This document shows, in pieces, positions 1-9,986 of a stretch of DNA of 43,814 nucleotides. Every line of letters begins with the position of its first letter. Within the stretch, counting starts at the first letter, position 1. The stretch covers positions 1 through 43,814 of the forward strand of contig MCFE01000703.1 in the NCBI GenBank assembly GCA_002104905.1, read 5' to 3'. The notes beneath the pieces are model-generated. The model did no database searches. It had not been told where the DNA came from and saw nothing but the letters and a program-made list of their open reading frames with translations. This DNA comes from Basidiobolus meristosporus CBS 931.73. Its lineage: Eukaryota; Basidiobolomycota; Basidiobolomycetes; Basidiobolales; Basidiobolaceae. A program made the position numbers and the translations under genes.

Positions 1-702
1 GGTAGGATTCTTCTGCAGAGCATCTGTTTCATTTGTCATTGCTTCTGATTGTCTTTGTTGATAGCAATTGTGGCCCTTGTGATTAGTCATTGTAGGCTTT
101 CCAATTCCACACACAACTGAGTCATGGTCAATGGCAATCTTGATGGCTTCTTCAATAGTCTGAGGTCTTCCATAATTCACTTCCTTGCAGGTTCTTTCTT
201 TCAATCCATCAATGAAGTATTTCACTTGATCCAGGAGGTCCATTCTTACAATTTGTTGAAGTAGACATCTATATTTATAGATGTACTCTTGAACCATTCC
301 TTTCTGTCTGAGTGTCTTCAACTTACTTCTTAGTAGTGTTTGCTGGTGTGGATGTTCAAAAGCATCCTGAGTTTCCAGCATAAACTCATCCCAGGTAGAG
401 TTTGTAGAGCATCCCTTCATGGAGGCTGACCTGATTTTGCTGTGATACCACTGTAAAGCTGCACCTGCCAGGTAACAGGCAGCATAGTATAACTTGCTTT
501 CTGGAGTAATTCCCTTAGCCTTGAAAGCTTCTTCAATGTGGAAGAGCCAGGTTCTCAGGTTTTCATTGACTCTACCATGGTACTTCACACTAAAGCTGCT
601 CTTGATAGGGTTTTGCTGGCTTTGGGCCATGGTAGTCATTCCTTGTTGCTGCTAGGCCAGGATTTGCAACATAACATTCTTCCATTCTTGATTTTTGGAC
701 AT
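1..702 (-). pseudogene. gag of gypsy 1, broken and incomplete
   Basis: Gag is the structural protein that packages the retrotransposon RNA. Read from an ATG at 702 on the minus strand (start MSKNQEWKN), it matches the gag at 13880-14854 over its whole visible length, including the retrotransposon gag block with ALQWYHSKIR and FIDGLKERTCKE. A TAG at 652-654 stops it after about 16 codons, where the better copy has a Gln-rich stretch, so a CAG to TAG change is the likely cause. Relative to element 2 it also lacks a few residues in the Gln-rich stretch and three before YHGRVNEN. The zinc knuckle would lie just past the window edge. No functional product is expected. Confidence 0.85.
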
Positions 703-745
703 CTTGAGGGAGCTTCTTCTTTCTTCAGGAGGGAGGTTTCTGATT

Positions 746-759
746 GTTGCTGCCACCAA
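746..759 (-). promoter_or_regulatory. candidate primer-binding site, gypsy 1
   Basis: Directly inside the 5' LTR the minus strand reads TTGGTGGCAGCAAC, starting with the TGG expected opposite the CCA end of a tRNA. Element 2 has TTGGTAGCAGCAAT at the same place. I cannot assign the tRNA. Confidence 0.5.
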
Positions 760-1126
760 TGTTACAAGTCTTACTATATGAGTTTCAGAGGAATAGGGAG
801 TTTGGCTAGTAATTTTTTCACTAAAACTTGCACTGATATTTATTGAGGTTACCGCAGCTCCTTATGTACACTTCACCAGATCAATTGCTGACTAATTGTA
901 TTTCCTAACATAGGTTGCAACTGATGACTCATTGGATTGCATCATCATCGCCCAATCAGATCACACTTAATATATCATTTCTGTCTGATACAGATCTGCT
1001 GACTGCCTTGCTGACTAGCGTTACTGATATGATAGATAACACTGATATACTGATAGGCTAATCATATGGCTCATTGATTGACTAAAATCTGATCTAACTT
1101 CTACATTCATGCGGTAAATCATAACA
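760..1126 (-). repeat. 5' LTR of gypsy 1
   Basis: A 367-bp LTR. On the plus strand it begins TGTTACAAGTCTTA and ends AAATCATAACA (TG...CA). It aligns along its whole length with the LTR at 14913-15280, with many substitutions. The minus-strand reading carries the promoter for the element. Confidence 0.88.
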
Positions 1127-2090
1127 CTTGTCCAAAGCTGGCACTCTGCAGGCAACCTGATGCTTCTTTCCTGCTTGTTTCAAGCACTTTGCACATGCTG
1201 TGCTAGGCTCCTGAGGTTACTGCTGGTTTTAATCACTTCCAGGCCCTTCACTGATACTTCGACTAGGTGCATCTTGAGTAGAACTATGCTTTTTCCTTCA
1301 TCTATGTTGTGCTAGTGCATCTGTGTCTGCCTGCTTTTTCCTTATTGGCAATCTCCCAGCTACCTGATATCTCTTTGATGCTTGTTTGGAGCTTGTTGCC
1401 TTGCTTGTAACAGGCTCTTGAGGTGCCACTAGTTTTTAGCCATTGCACCCTTGTTCTTCTGCCTTTGATAGTTTCTGCTACCCTTGAGATACTTTGCTAG
1501 CATACCAATACTGGCCCAACATATGTTTGCTTGCTTGAATCCAGCATAATGCTGTTGAAACAAGTCAAGTGCATTCTACTTAACCTTGAGTTCCTGATGG
1601 TCCTGCGGAATGCCAGCCTCAAGGTGTTGGCATGCTAGACTTCTCACAGCCTCTTGCATATTAGTCCACTCTTCATCATTGAAGTCAATGACTTCACATA
1701 TCCTCAATGTCATTTGATTTTCAGGCTATAGGATTAACACTAAATCTTCACCCTCCCATGCTGTGATAAGTTTTTCTATAGGCTTTTTCTTTGGGTACCG
1801 TTGTTGTGCCTCAAAGGCTGTATGGTGCTGCACTGGTGTTACATTGGGAAATGGCTCAATTCATGACTGTGACATTGAGCTGCTTGAGTTCCTTCATTGC
1901 AGCAAATATACAACATTCTCTGCCTGGGATATTGATTGCTCTACACCTTTCACCACACATCCTGTTTCTGGACTATTTCCTGATTTCTCTGAGCCATTGC
2001 TTCTATCCTATCAGTTGCTGCACCTAGTTGCCTCATTAATGCTTTGGTATGGGCTGATAACATAATGCTAATACAGGTGGTGATGATGTT
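1127..2090 (-). pseudogene. ORF2 of Tnp2-type transposon copy 1 (broken, 3' end lost)
   Basis: Minus-strand remnant of the second gene of the Tnp2-type family, not a family I recognise. It aligns with copy 2 (6064-7972, plus strand) and copy 3 (17451-18324 plus 23009-23764, minus strand). The order of blocks is the same in each: an N-terminal Ser/Ala-rich part, a block related to FAAKKELKQLNVT, the block ending near a GIPWDHQELK-like motif (about 1570-1690 here), then a basic, Gln-rich part (1140-1500). Stops and frameshifts throughout leave no ORF beyond about 100 codons. It is cut at 1127 by the gypsy 1 insertion. Function unknown. Confidence 0.6.
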
Positions 2091-2340
2091 ATGATGGCCA
2101 CTTACTGGTCTTCAGCATTGGTATGGAAGTGAGTAAAACCAAAGGGGAAATAGTGTTACATATACATGTGTATGTGATGCCGCAACTTTATTGGTACTGC
2201 TTACTAAGATGGGCCATCATTGAATATTTTACTCATGTAGGTGCAATATCTCAAATACAAGACTATCTTAAATTCACATGAGTATTGACAAAAAAGTGTT
2301 ATAAGAGTGTAAAGTTGTTGAGTGTCATACTGTATGCTCC
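2091..2340. promoter_or_regulatory. intergenic region between divergent genes, copy 1
   Basis: About 250 bp between the 5' end of ORF2 (minus) and Tnp2 (plus). It aligns with 23830-24056 and 36402-36660, sharing a TATGGAAGTGAGT block and a short ATATATAC-rich block. A shared promoter for both genes is the natural reading; no core elements are proven. Confidence 0.45.
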
Positions 2341-2700
2341 ATGGACAAAACTACATTGATTTAATGCTGTAAGTGAAGAGAAAAAAGTACATGTGACTAT
2401 TGCAGCTAGTCTCTCAGCCATGAAGCATGCAGATAGCATAGGAAGTATTACAAGGATCATGGCCAGTGTTTTCCCCCATAAGTCATATTTGACTACTCAC
2501 CAGTCACTAATGTACCAATAATATCTTGCCAGCCACTTGATACTTCTATAACAGCACCTGGCCATACTTGTCACCTTGTGCAAGCTGAGTCAGGTGAGCT
2601 TGTGACACCTTTAGGCTCACCCCAGCCTTCTGAATATGGCATATAGATTGATAGCTTTAAAGAAGTGGGCTCATTGATGTATGGTGAGTGTATATCCCCT
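2341..2700 (+). pseudogene. Tnp2-like transposase N-terminus, copy 1 (segment 1)
   Basis: From an ATG at about 2342 the frame starts MDKTTL and then has an in-frame stop. Further on come the family's Cys/His cluster (CDYCS, then SHEACR, then HRKYYKDHGQCF) and the Pro/Ser-rich linker (CHLVQAESGELV). Homology ends at about 2700, where copy 2 is inserted, and resumes at 8419. The Cys/His cluster is typical of a DNA- or metal-binding N-terminus. Several stops make it a pseudogene. Confidence 0.65.
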
Positions 2701-3069
2701 CACCTGATGAAAAATAACTTGGTCCTGCAGGTGGATCCAATTCCAGATCAGCCATCAGGATTCTGTTAAGAGACCATCATAATACCAGCAGCTTGGAATT
2801 AGCAACCCTCTTAACAATCTTATGATGGGATCATAATGGTGTTTTGCTACTTTTACTACCAACTAAAGTGATAAAGCTTGATGGAATTTGATTGGTGCTG
2901 GGACAAAAGTTGCATGGTATTGTTACGGTCTTATTACACTCTACAACTATTGTAAATGGATCCAACTGGCCAGGACATGTGAATGTCTTATATGGCAAGA
3001 AACTCAACAGTATAATAACTAGCTCACAGCAAGACTCTAATGGCATCATATTGGCAGTATGGTGGCCTA
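2697..3069 (-). repeat. Tnp2-side terminal noncoding block, copy 2
   Basis: Noncoding end of the element. The same block, in plus orientation, occurs at 16641-17027, 36011-36398 and 37830-38212. All four end with CAGGACCAA followed by about 15-20 bp and a run of G (here read on minus: TTGGTCCTG preceded by CCCCT). Short ORFs here are not shared between copies. It probably holds transposase-binding sites. Confidence 0.65.
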
Positions 3070-5881
3070 AGGCGGGTTCTGTATGATGCTACTGTACCAA
3101 TTTACTAAACAGTAATTCCTTTTTCTACCTCCCCCTTTATAATTCACATATTCCACTGTATAATAACCCCTCTTTATTTGCTTACCCACTAATACTTTGG
3201 GTATTCCACATATATTTTGAATCAAAATAACTATGGCCTCCTGCTTACTAACCTCTACAAACATGCACACCTGCCACAATTGACATATTTCTATCACCTG
3301 AGCTTTGCGGCTTTTTAGTGTGATACATGCAAAGCTGCCATATACCTTGTATTGCTGGTAACATACACATCTTGCCAACATATGCTTGGCTGCAGCCACT
3401 TCTGCCATGTATACCTCCTTAATATTGGCAAAGAACTTCTTGGTATTTAGCAATTATATTCCTTCTCACTGCTGGATTCTAGTCCCCCATATAGGTGTGC
3501 TCTGGCTCTTGTTTGTGTGAGCTCCATACTGAATAGCGTAGAAGTTGGCTTGGGACCAAGAGATATCCGGCATATCTTGGTAAAGTTTTCCCAATAAAAA
3601 TTAGCTGCTTGTTGCACCCAACCCAACTTTGCATGACTCAACTGATTACCCATCCATTGGGGCTGCTTAACTCTTTAATGCCACAGACATAGGTGTCTCC
3701 ATGTACACATTTGTCCTCAGTACTTTCAGCTTGTTCTGGCTGTCCTCCATGCGCAAACTCATCACATCCATGATGGACTTGAGGGTAATATTCTTGATGA
3801 TATTGGGATATGGTAGCACCTGCAACTTGACTGGTCTTCCTCTCTCCCCACACATCTGCTCTATAGGAACTTCCAAGAGGTGAAGCAAGGCCCAATATTT
3901 TCCACACACTGCGCAAGATGAAGTACAAAATGGATACCGTGGCAGCAGAGATCTAAGCATTCAGCTTTATATTTGTAGTATAACCGCTCAAATCCTGTAA
4001 TAAACTCCTTGCACAATAGCTGCAGATGTGTCAAGTTGGCATTGGTGATCTGCTTCTGGATAAATATTCCTATAATGTTCACATATAACTCCCAATGCTT
4101 CCAGGGTACTCTTAGTGGGAATGGCTTCAGAATGCCACCTGAATAAATACATATCCAGTTCATCCAGTCTTTGCACTTGTATTGTTGCATACGCATCCAA
4201 ATGTTGATCGGAGCCTGTGAGAAGTACTTAGGGTAGCAGATACTGTGTAATATCTTGCCAATTTTTTCAAATTTCTCCGGTATCTCAAAGGGCTGATTGA
4301 GCTTGAAATGCTCTATGTACAACTTGGTTATCAGTATAGGGTAGTGTTGAAAAGCAAATGTATTGCTCCCAGTGGAAAGCTTTTGTTCCAACAGCTACAC
4401 TCTACCTTAAGTATGTCCAGTTTCCATTTGATTACCTATTCCGGCCAACAGCTTATAGCTTGCCAACTTTGCTGCAATTGCATGCGGACTTCTGTACTTT
4501 CTTACTGTGGAAAGATGATGCTCTTAGTGCTGGTGTTTGGATAATAATAATGTGTATGAGTGGTGGAGTAAATCCCCTGGATCTCACACATTTGATAGCA
4601 ATACCATCCATTGTGCCCAGAAAAACCAGCTATCTTGCCAATGGATGGGTATCTTCAAAGCAGATAATAATATGTGCTTTTACGTAACAGCCATTTACTG
4701 TTGTCCTGCTGGAAAGCATATAAAGCTCACTCAGCAATAAATACAAGTAGCTATCCAGGTTGGATGGTGATTTAGACCCAGATACCAGTGAGACTACCAT
4801 CAGATTATTGCTCTGTTACCATAAGCTGGGTGGCAGATTCAGATTGATGAGAATCAGTGGCCAGCAGGATTTGCTGGTAAAGTACCTGTTTAATGAGAAT
4901 CCATCAAGTGCTAAGGCAAAGGCCTGGTTATACATATCTTCAAAGTAGCCCTTGCTTCTTAGCTGTTTGCAATATTTGCCATAAAATATATTGGATATCT
5001 TTGCACTTGATTGATACTGAGTGCAGTACTGTATAGCTTTGCAATATTTGTTGGACTGCATCAGCTTTGCCAGAGGGGGCTTACTGGAGTATATCAGAAG
5101 TGTGAACAATGTTTTCTCTCATTGCTGATGGATTCCTGACAATTTGGACACATTGCAATGGTAGCATTTTTGGATGTTATTGCCATGCAACTGTTACACA
5201 TGCTGGAATCAGGCCAGTCTCCAGATCATATGTTGCCAGCAGCATGACGGTTGTCTGCTTGTACAATGTACGTGGTAAGTTGAATCCCAGAATGATTTTA
5301 GCAAGAAGTAGTAATATATCTTCAAAGCTCCCATTTCTCATTTTAGTGGAAACACACCACTTCTCTAGCCATAACATTACATCATTCACCAGTAGATGGA
5401 TTACTGGGCTCACTTGGCCCCATAAAGTATCCTTGGCATTTGCTTTAATGGGTGCTGTCTCATTGCATATTGGGATTTGACCAGGCTCACATGTGGTGCT
5501 GTTGTTAGGGGAGATAGGCTCACAATCCATCAGTGAACCTTCTTTGTCAGAGCTATCACTCTGCAGGCCATATTCAGAAGGCTGAGGTGAGCCTAAAGGC
5601 ATCACAGACTCACCTGACTCAGTTTGTGCAAGGTGACAAAGATGGCAAGGTGCAGATATGGAAGTATCAACTGGCTGGCAAGATAATGTTGGTACAGTTG
5701 TAACCGGTGAATGGTCAAATATAACTTGTGTGTCAAAACACTGACTGAGGTCCTTATAATGCTTTCTATGCTGTCTGCATGCTTCATGGCTGCAAGGCTT
5801 GCTACAATAGCCACATGATCTTTTTTCTCTTCTCTTACAGTGTGGTGGGGTATAGGTCCAAGGGAGAGATACATCCAACAC
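3070..5881 (-). pseudogene. Tnp2-like (CACTA-type) transposase, copy 2, broken
   Basis: Recognised as a fungal Tnp2-family transposase (Pfam Transposase_21-like), the enzyme that cuts and moves the element. In order on the minus strand: Cys/His cluster (CGYC, then SHEAC, then HRKHYKD) at 5800-5730; linker; helix with LLLLAKIILGFNLPRTLY (5330-5270); NSCMAITSKNATIAMCPNC after a frameshift near 5200; GYFEDMYNQAFALALDGFSL and SCWPLILINLNLPP (4950-4820); IAGFSGHNGWYCYQMCEIQG near 4600; and a C-terminal part with HLAQCVENIGPC (about 3890-3940) and AEVAAAKHMLARC (3380-3340). The first ORF has no ATG: other copies start MDKTTL, but here that stretch is replaced by about 45 foreign bases. Many frameshifts and stops. 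Confidence 0.78.
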
Positions 5882-5884
5882 TTC
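5839..5884 (-). other. Foreign 46-bp segment replacing the Tnp2 start, shared with 31292-31337
   Basis: Copy 2 differs from the other copies here: instead of the ATG-containing stretch it carries a segment that on minus starts TGTTGGATGTATCTCTCCC. Nearly the same bases (about two mismatches) occur at 31292-31337 inside the Harbinger-like element. The TGTTGG start looks like an LTR 5' end, so it may be an LTR scrap. Confidence 0.55.
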
Positions 5885-6063
5885 TCATGTTATTTAAGAT
5901 TGCATCTACTTCAATGCAAGATTTGATGATGACCTGCCATAGTAAGCATTATAAATAAAGTTGTGGCACCACATATACATGTATATGTAACACTATTTCC
6001 TTTTTGCCTTGACTCACTTTCATACAGATGCTGCCAAAATAAAGCAAACTTGACTGGTTCTCA
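5885..6063. promoter_or_regulatory. intergenic region between divergent genes, copy 2
   Basis: About 180 bp between the starts of Tnp2 (minus) and ORF2 (plus). It contains the family's TATACATGTATATG-like block (5969-5990), a short imperfect palindrome also seen in copies 1 and 4. Probably the bidirectional promoter. Confidence 0.45.
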
Positions 6064-7972
6064 TCATGCACCGCCACTCATGGCAACAGAAGAACAGTTG
6101 GACAACAGCTTGCTTTGACATTCAGTGCAACAAGCCAGGCTACATCTAAAAAAGGCCATGTTAACAGTGTGCCCGCTAAAGGTAATAATATAGACTCTGC
6201 AGGCTCTCAGTCTAGTAGGTAATTGAGAACCTCTGCAGACCCACAAGCTGACTGTTATGCTCAGGCAGATGAGAATGTAGCAAACACAGTATCCTCAGCT
6301 GAAGACCAGCAAGTGGCCATCACAGCTTCACCACCACCTATATTAGCAGTATGTTGCCAGCTCATACTAAAGCAATAATGAAGCAATTAGGTGCAACGGC
6401 TGATAGGATAGATGCAATGTCCCAGAAAAATCAGCAAATAGTGAAGAAACAGGATTAGTGGATAACTTGTGCAGAGTAATTAATATTCCAGGTAGAGAAA
6501 GCAGCTTCTTTGCTGCAAAGAAAGAACTCAAGTAGCTCAATGTCACAGCCAAGAATTGAGCCATTTTCCAATGTAACAGCACGGGAGCACCATGCAGTCT
6601 TTAAGCTCAACAACAGTAGCCAAAGATAAAGCCCACAGCAAAGCCTATCACAGTGTGAGAGGGAGATAATGTGGTTTTTATATTGAAGCCCAAAAGCTGA
6701 AAAACATTGAAAATCCATGAAGCTGTTGTGTTTAATAATGAAGAGTGGACTAATATTCTAGAGGCCATAGGAAGTCTAGTAAGCCATCATGTCAAGGCTG
6801 GCATACCATGGGACCATCAGGAACTCAAGGCCATGCAGAATACTCTTGACCTGTTGCATGAGCATTGTCTTGGATTCAAATGGGTAAATAGGTTTTGGGC
6901 CAGCATTGGTATGCTAAGAAAGTATCTTAAGAATAGCAGAAACTATCAAAGGCAGAAGAACAAAGGTGCCATGGCTAAAAACCAGTGGCTTCCTTAAGAG
7001 CCTGTCACAAGCAGGACCAAAAGCTCCAGACAAGCATTGAAGAGACATCAGGTAGCTGGAAGAGTGCCAATTGGGGACAAGCAGGCAGACCTGGATTCAA
7101 CGGCACAACATTCATCAAGGAAAAAGCATTGTACTACTGAAGAGGCACTCAGTCAAAGTAGCCATTGAGGACCTGTTGGTGATAAAACCAACAGCTTTTA
7201 CAGGGGCCTGTCACAACTACTCCCAAGAGCTCACAACAAGCAGAATAGAAATGTCATGTTGCCAGAAGAGTGCCAGCACGGGACAAGCTGGCCAAAAGAG
7301 ATGTGTCAGAGCTGAACTCATCAAGGAGAAAACATAGTTCTTTACAAGATGCACTCAGACAACATAGCAGTGAAAGACCTGTCAAAGACCAAGTAAGGTA
7401 AAGGAAAAAATATCTACCCAAGCCTGAGAAAGGGAGACATGCAAAAAAACTACAGTTCTGGTCAATTAATGCTGCAAGCCAGGAGCAGACTGAATCCCTT
7501 CATGACCAAGAAGAATTATCAACAAGAAACCAGCTGCTTTCACAATAGTTAAAAGTGCAGCCCATTGAGCTACAGTCCAGCAAGGTAGATGAGTTTGCAG
7601 AGAAAGGCAATTTGCCTACTACAGTCTCCACATCCTCTATTTTTGACATAGTGGAGATCCCACTGACAGACAAAGTAGCAATGTCATGAGCTCAAAAGAC
7701 TATCACAATGCCTTCAGTGGAAGTTTGGAACATCAATAGGCACACCAAGTGGTTGCAGCACTTCTTTGAGAGCAGTGCTCAATAAAATACAATTGAATAT
7801 TTCAAGGATCTATTGCAAAGACTGGCAGAAGAGGTGATAGACCTTGCAGTGCTGGCTGAAGACCAGGATGTGTGGGAACTGGTGAATGAACCATGGCATA
7901 AAGCCATTGGGTCCTGCCAAAGTCATGGAACCAGAGAGTTACAGCAAAAGTACCTATTGAGTAGTGTATTTT
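6064..7972 (+). pseudogene. ORF2 of Tnp2-type transposon copy 2 (unknown function, broken)
   Basis: Longest continuous copy of the family's second gene. No known domain recognised. Visible blocks: an N-terminal region matching copy 3's start (AEDQQVAI at about 6300); a FAAKKELKQ-like block near 6510; a well conserved block at 6707-6997 (EEWTNILEAIGSLVSHH, then GIPWDHQELKAMQNTLD, then RFWASIGMLRKYLKN); a basic, Gln/Lys/Ser-rich middle; and a C-terminal block with MPSVEVWNINRHTKWLQHFF (about 7710-7765) and VLAEDQDVWELVNEPWHKA near 7850-7905. Frameshifts and stops separate the blocks. Divergent orientation to Tnp2 is kept in copies 1 to 3, so it is a real part of the element. It could be a DNA-binding accessory protein like TnpA of plant CACTA elements; that is a guess from context. 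Confidence 0.6.
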
Positions 7973-8418
7973 AATGGAGTTGCTTGTTGAGTGTGGAGTT
8001 GGGCTTAATATAAGTGTAGGGTAGAGCAACTTGTATAGGTCAATATTACTGGCAGTTGAGACACAACTGAAGCTTGAACAGAAATAAAACAATTGGTATG
8101 CATGAAATGCAAGAGAAACAATTGAGTCAGGAAGTAAGGAGTGTGAAAAAGAGGCAATAGCCATTCAATGCACACAAATGTAGGTGGTGATAGAGTGTCC
8201 AAGATCAAAAAGTGAGCAAATTGGCAGGGAACCAATCAAAAACCACTTATACATTGTTGTGATGAAATATTTTGACCAAGTTTTTTGTGAAATCTGGGGT
8301 GCAATTATTTTTCAATGGTCCCAGGACAGTGTCCTAACAGGATTAGTACTTCTTAGTCATGGGACTTTAACTTTGTGACAGCCTTTTGACGTGATCATTA
8401 CAATAATTTCTCACAGGG
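7973..8418 (+). repeat. ORF2-side terminal noncoding block, copy 2
   Basis: Noncoding end of the element. It aligns (inverted) with 17031-17450 through blocks such as GAACCAATCAAAA (8229-8241). Short ORFs here on either strand are not conserved. Confidence 0.5.
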
Positions 8419-9481
8419 TAATAACAGTACCCTGCATGGGCCTGGAACAATTCTGTTATGCTATGAGAGAACACCCAAGGAAAAAAATGCTGAGGATCCC
8501 TTATGGAGTCAAGTGAGCCATGTGATATATCTACTGGTGAATGATGTGATGTTGTGGCTAGACAAGTGGCCCTTTTCCACCAATACCAATAATGGGGGCT
8601 TTGAGGATTTACTACCACTTCTTGTCAAAATCACCCTGGGATTCAACCTACAATGTGCATGATATAAATGGACTACCTTCATGTAGCTGGCAACATATGA
8701 GCCAGAAACTGCCCTGATACTAGCATGAGTTAGCAGTTGCATTGCATTTACATCAGAAAATGGCACCATTGCAAGGTAACCAACTTGTCAGGAATCCACA
8801 AGCATTGGGAGAAAACATTGTTCACATTCCAGATATATTTTGGAAATACTCTGTCTAAAGAAGCTCATGCAGTCCAACAAATATTGTGGAGCCATAAAGT
8901 ACCTTGCTCAATATTGCGCAAGTGCAAATATATCCAATGTATGGGATGGCAAGCATTACAAATAGCCAAGAAGCAAGGGCTACTTTGAAGGTATTTTTGA
9001 CCATGCCTTTGCCTTGGCACTTGATGAATTCTCATTAAGCAAGTACACTACCAGCAGATCCTGCTGGCCACTGATTCTCCTCAACTTGAATCTGCTGCCT
9101 TTTGTATGGTATCAGAGCAGAGATCTGATGATAGTCTCACTGGTATCTGGGCCTAGATCACCCTCCTGCTTGGATAGCCGCCTGTATCCATTGCTGGGTG
9201 AACTTTATATGCTTTCCAGCAGAATAACTGTAAGTGGCTGTCATGTCAAAGCAAATATTATTATCTGCATTGGACATACACCAGTCATCAGCAAGGTAGC
9301 TGGCTTTTCTAGGCACAATGGATGGTACTGCTGTCAAATGTGTGAGATCCAGGGGACTACTACATAACTCACACATATGGCTATTATCCAGACACCAACA
9401 CTAAGTACATCATCTTCCTGCAGAGAGAATGTACAGAGGTCTGCATGCAATTGCAGCAGAGTTGGTAAACTACTAGTCATT
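8419..9481 (+). pseudogene. Tnp2-like transposase, copy 1 (segment 2, central part)
   Basis: Continues the transposase broken at 2700. It holds the LLPLLVKI-like helix (8600-8640), a damaged NSCxA/CPNC region (8725-8800), then a good stretch at 9014-9367: FALALDEFSLSKY, SCWPLILLNLNLLPF, SGPRSPSCLDSRLYPLLGEL, then TPVISKVAGFSRHNGWYCC with MCEIQG. These are the hallmark central motifs of fungal Tnp2 proteins (conserved Gly-His-Asn and paired Cys). Homology stops exactly at 9481 with the gypsy 2 LTR and resumes at 15281. Confidence 0.8.
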
Positions 9482-9973
9482 TGTTACAAGTCTTGGTATA
9501 AGAGTTGTAGAGGAATAGGGAGTTTAGCTAGTATTGTATTCACTAAAACTTGAACTGATTTTTATTGAGGTTCCAGCAGCTCCTTATATGCATTTTGCCA
9601 GATCAATTGCTGACTAATTGTATTTCCTAATGTAGGTTGTGGCTGATGACTCATTTGATTGCATCATCATCACCCAAAAAGATCCTACCTAATATATCTA
9701 TTTCTGTCTGATAAGGATCTGCTGATTCATTTGCTGACTAATTGTATTTCCTAATGTAGGTTGTGGCTGATGACTCATTTGATTGCATCATCATCACCCA
9801 AAAAGATCCTACCTAATATATCTATTTCTGTCTGATAAGGATCTGCTGATTCATTTGCTGACTAATGCTACTGATTTCATAGATAATACTGATAAACTGA
9901 TAACCTAAACATATACTAATTGATTTGACTAAAAACTGATCTAACTTACACATTCAAGCGGCAGATCATAACA
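9482..9973 (-). repeat. 3' LTR of gypsy 2 with internal duplication
   Basis: 492 bp, from TGTTACAAG to CATAACA on plus. It is 124 bp longer than the 5' LTR because a 124-bp segment is present twice (9609-9732 and 9733-9856), identical by eye. Confidence 0.93.
9609..9856. repeat. 124-bp tandem duplication inside LTR
   Basis: Two head-to-tail 124-bp units starting GCTGACTAATTG. The sequence following unit 2 starts GCTGACTAATGC, so the duplication lies between two near-identical 12-bp words, as expected of slippage or unequal exchange. It is absent from the 5' LTR. Confidence 0.92.
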
Positions 9974-9986
9974 TTCTCCCCTACTA
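9974..9986 (-). promoter_or_regulatory. polypurine tract, gypsy 2
   Basis: Minus strand reads AGTAGGGGAGAA directly before the 3' LTR, the usual position and composition of the plus-strand primer. Confidence 0.75.

Larger units (their letters stand above)
1..1126 (-). mobile_element. Ty3/gypsy element 1, 5' part (cut by window edge)
   Basis: The 5' LTR and most of gag of a minus-strand Ty3/gypsy retrotransposon. It is the same family as the element at 9482-15280, with an alignable LTR and gag, but clearly diverged. Pol would lie beyond the left edge. The sequence right of the LTR (1127 on) belongs to the ORF2 gene of a Tnp2-type transposon, so this copy landed inside that gene. The target duplication cannot be tested because the other end is outside the window. 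Confidence 0.88.
2697..8418 (-). mobile_element. Tnp2-type transposon copy 2, most complete copy of the family
   Basis: About 5.7 kb, inverted relative to its host copy 1. Order: terminal noncoding block (2697-3069), Tnp2 gene on minus (3070-5881), short intergenic region (5882-6063), ORF2 on plus (6064-7972), terminal noncoding block to about 8418. The left end begins CCCTCACC and the right end finishes ACAGGG, so both ends start with CCCT read inwards. The copy 1 transposase is interrupted at this point to within a few bases. The target duplication is not resolved. Both genes are damaged. Confidence 0.7.

Noticed and set aside
538-846. 102-codon plus-strand ORF
   Set aside because: It is antisense to gypsy 1 gag and runs into its LTR; no independent support.
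2831-3086. Short ORFs on both strands near 2830-3086
   Set aside because: They lie in the terminal noncoding block and are not shared by the other three copies.
7802-8235. Minus-strand ORFs of 120 and 76 codons
   Set aside because: Antisense to the end of ORF2 and its terminal block; not conserved in copy 3.
9733-9856. The LTR duplication as a possible CRISPR-like or satellite array
   Set aside because: Just two units without spacers, explained as a tandem duplication inside one LTR.
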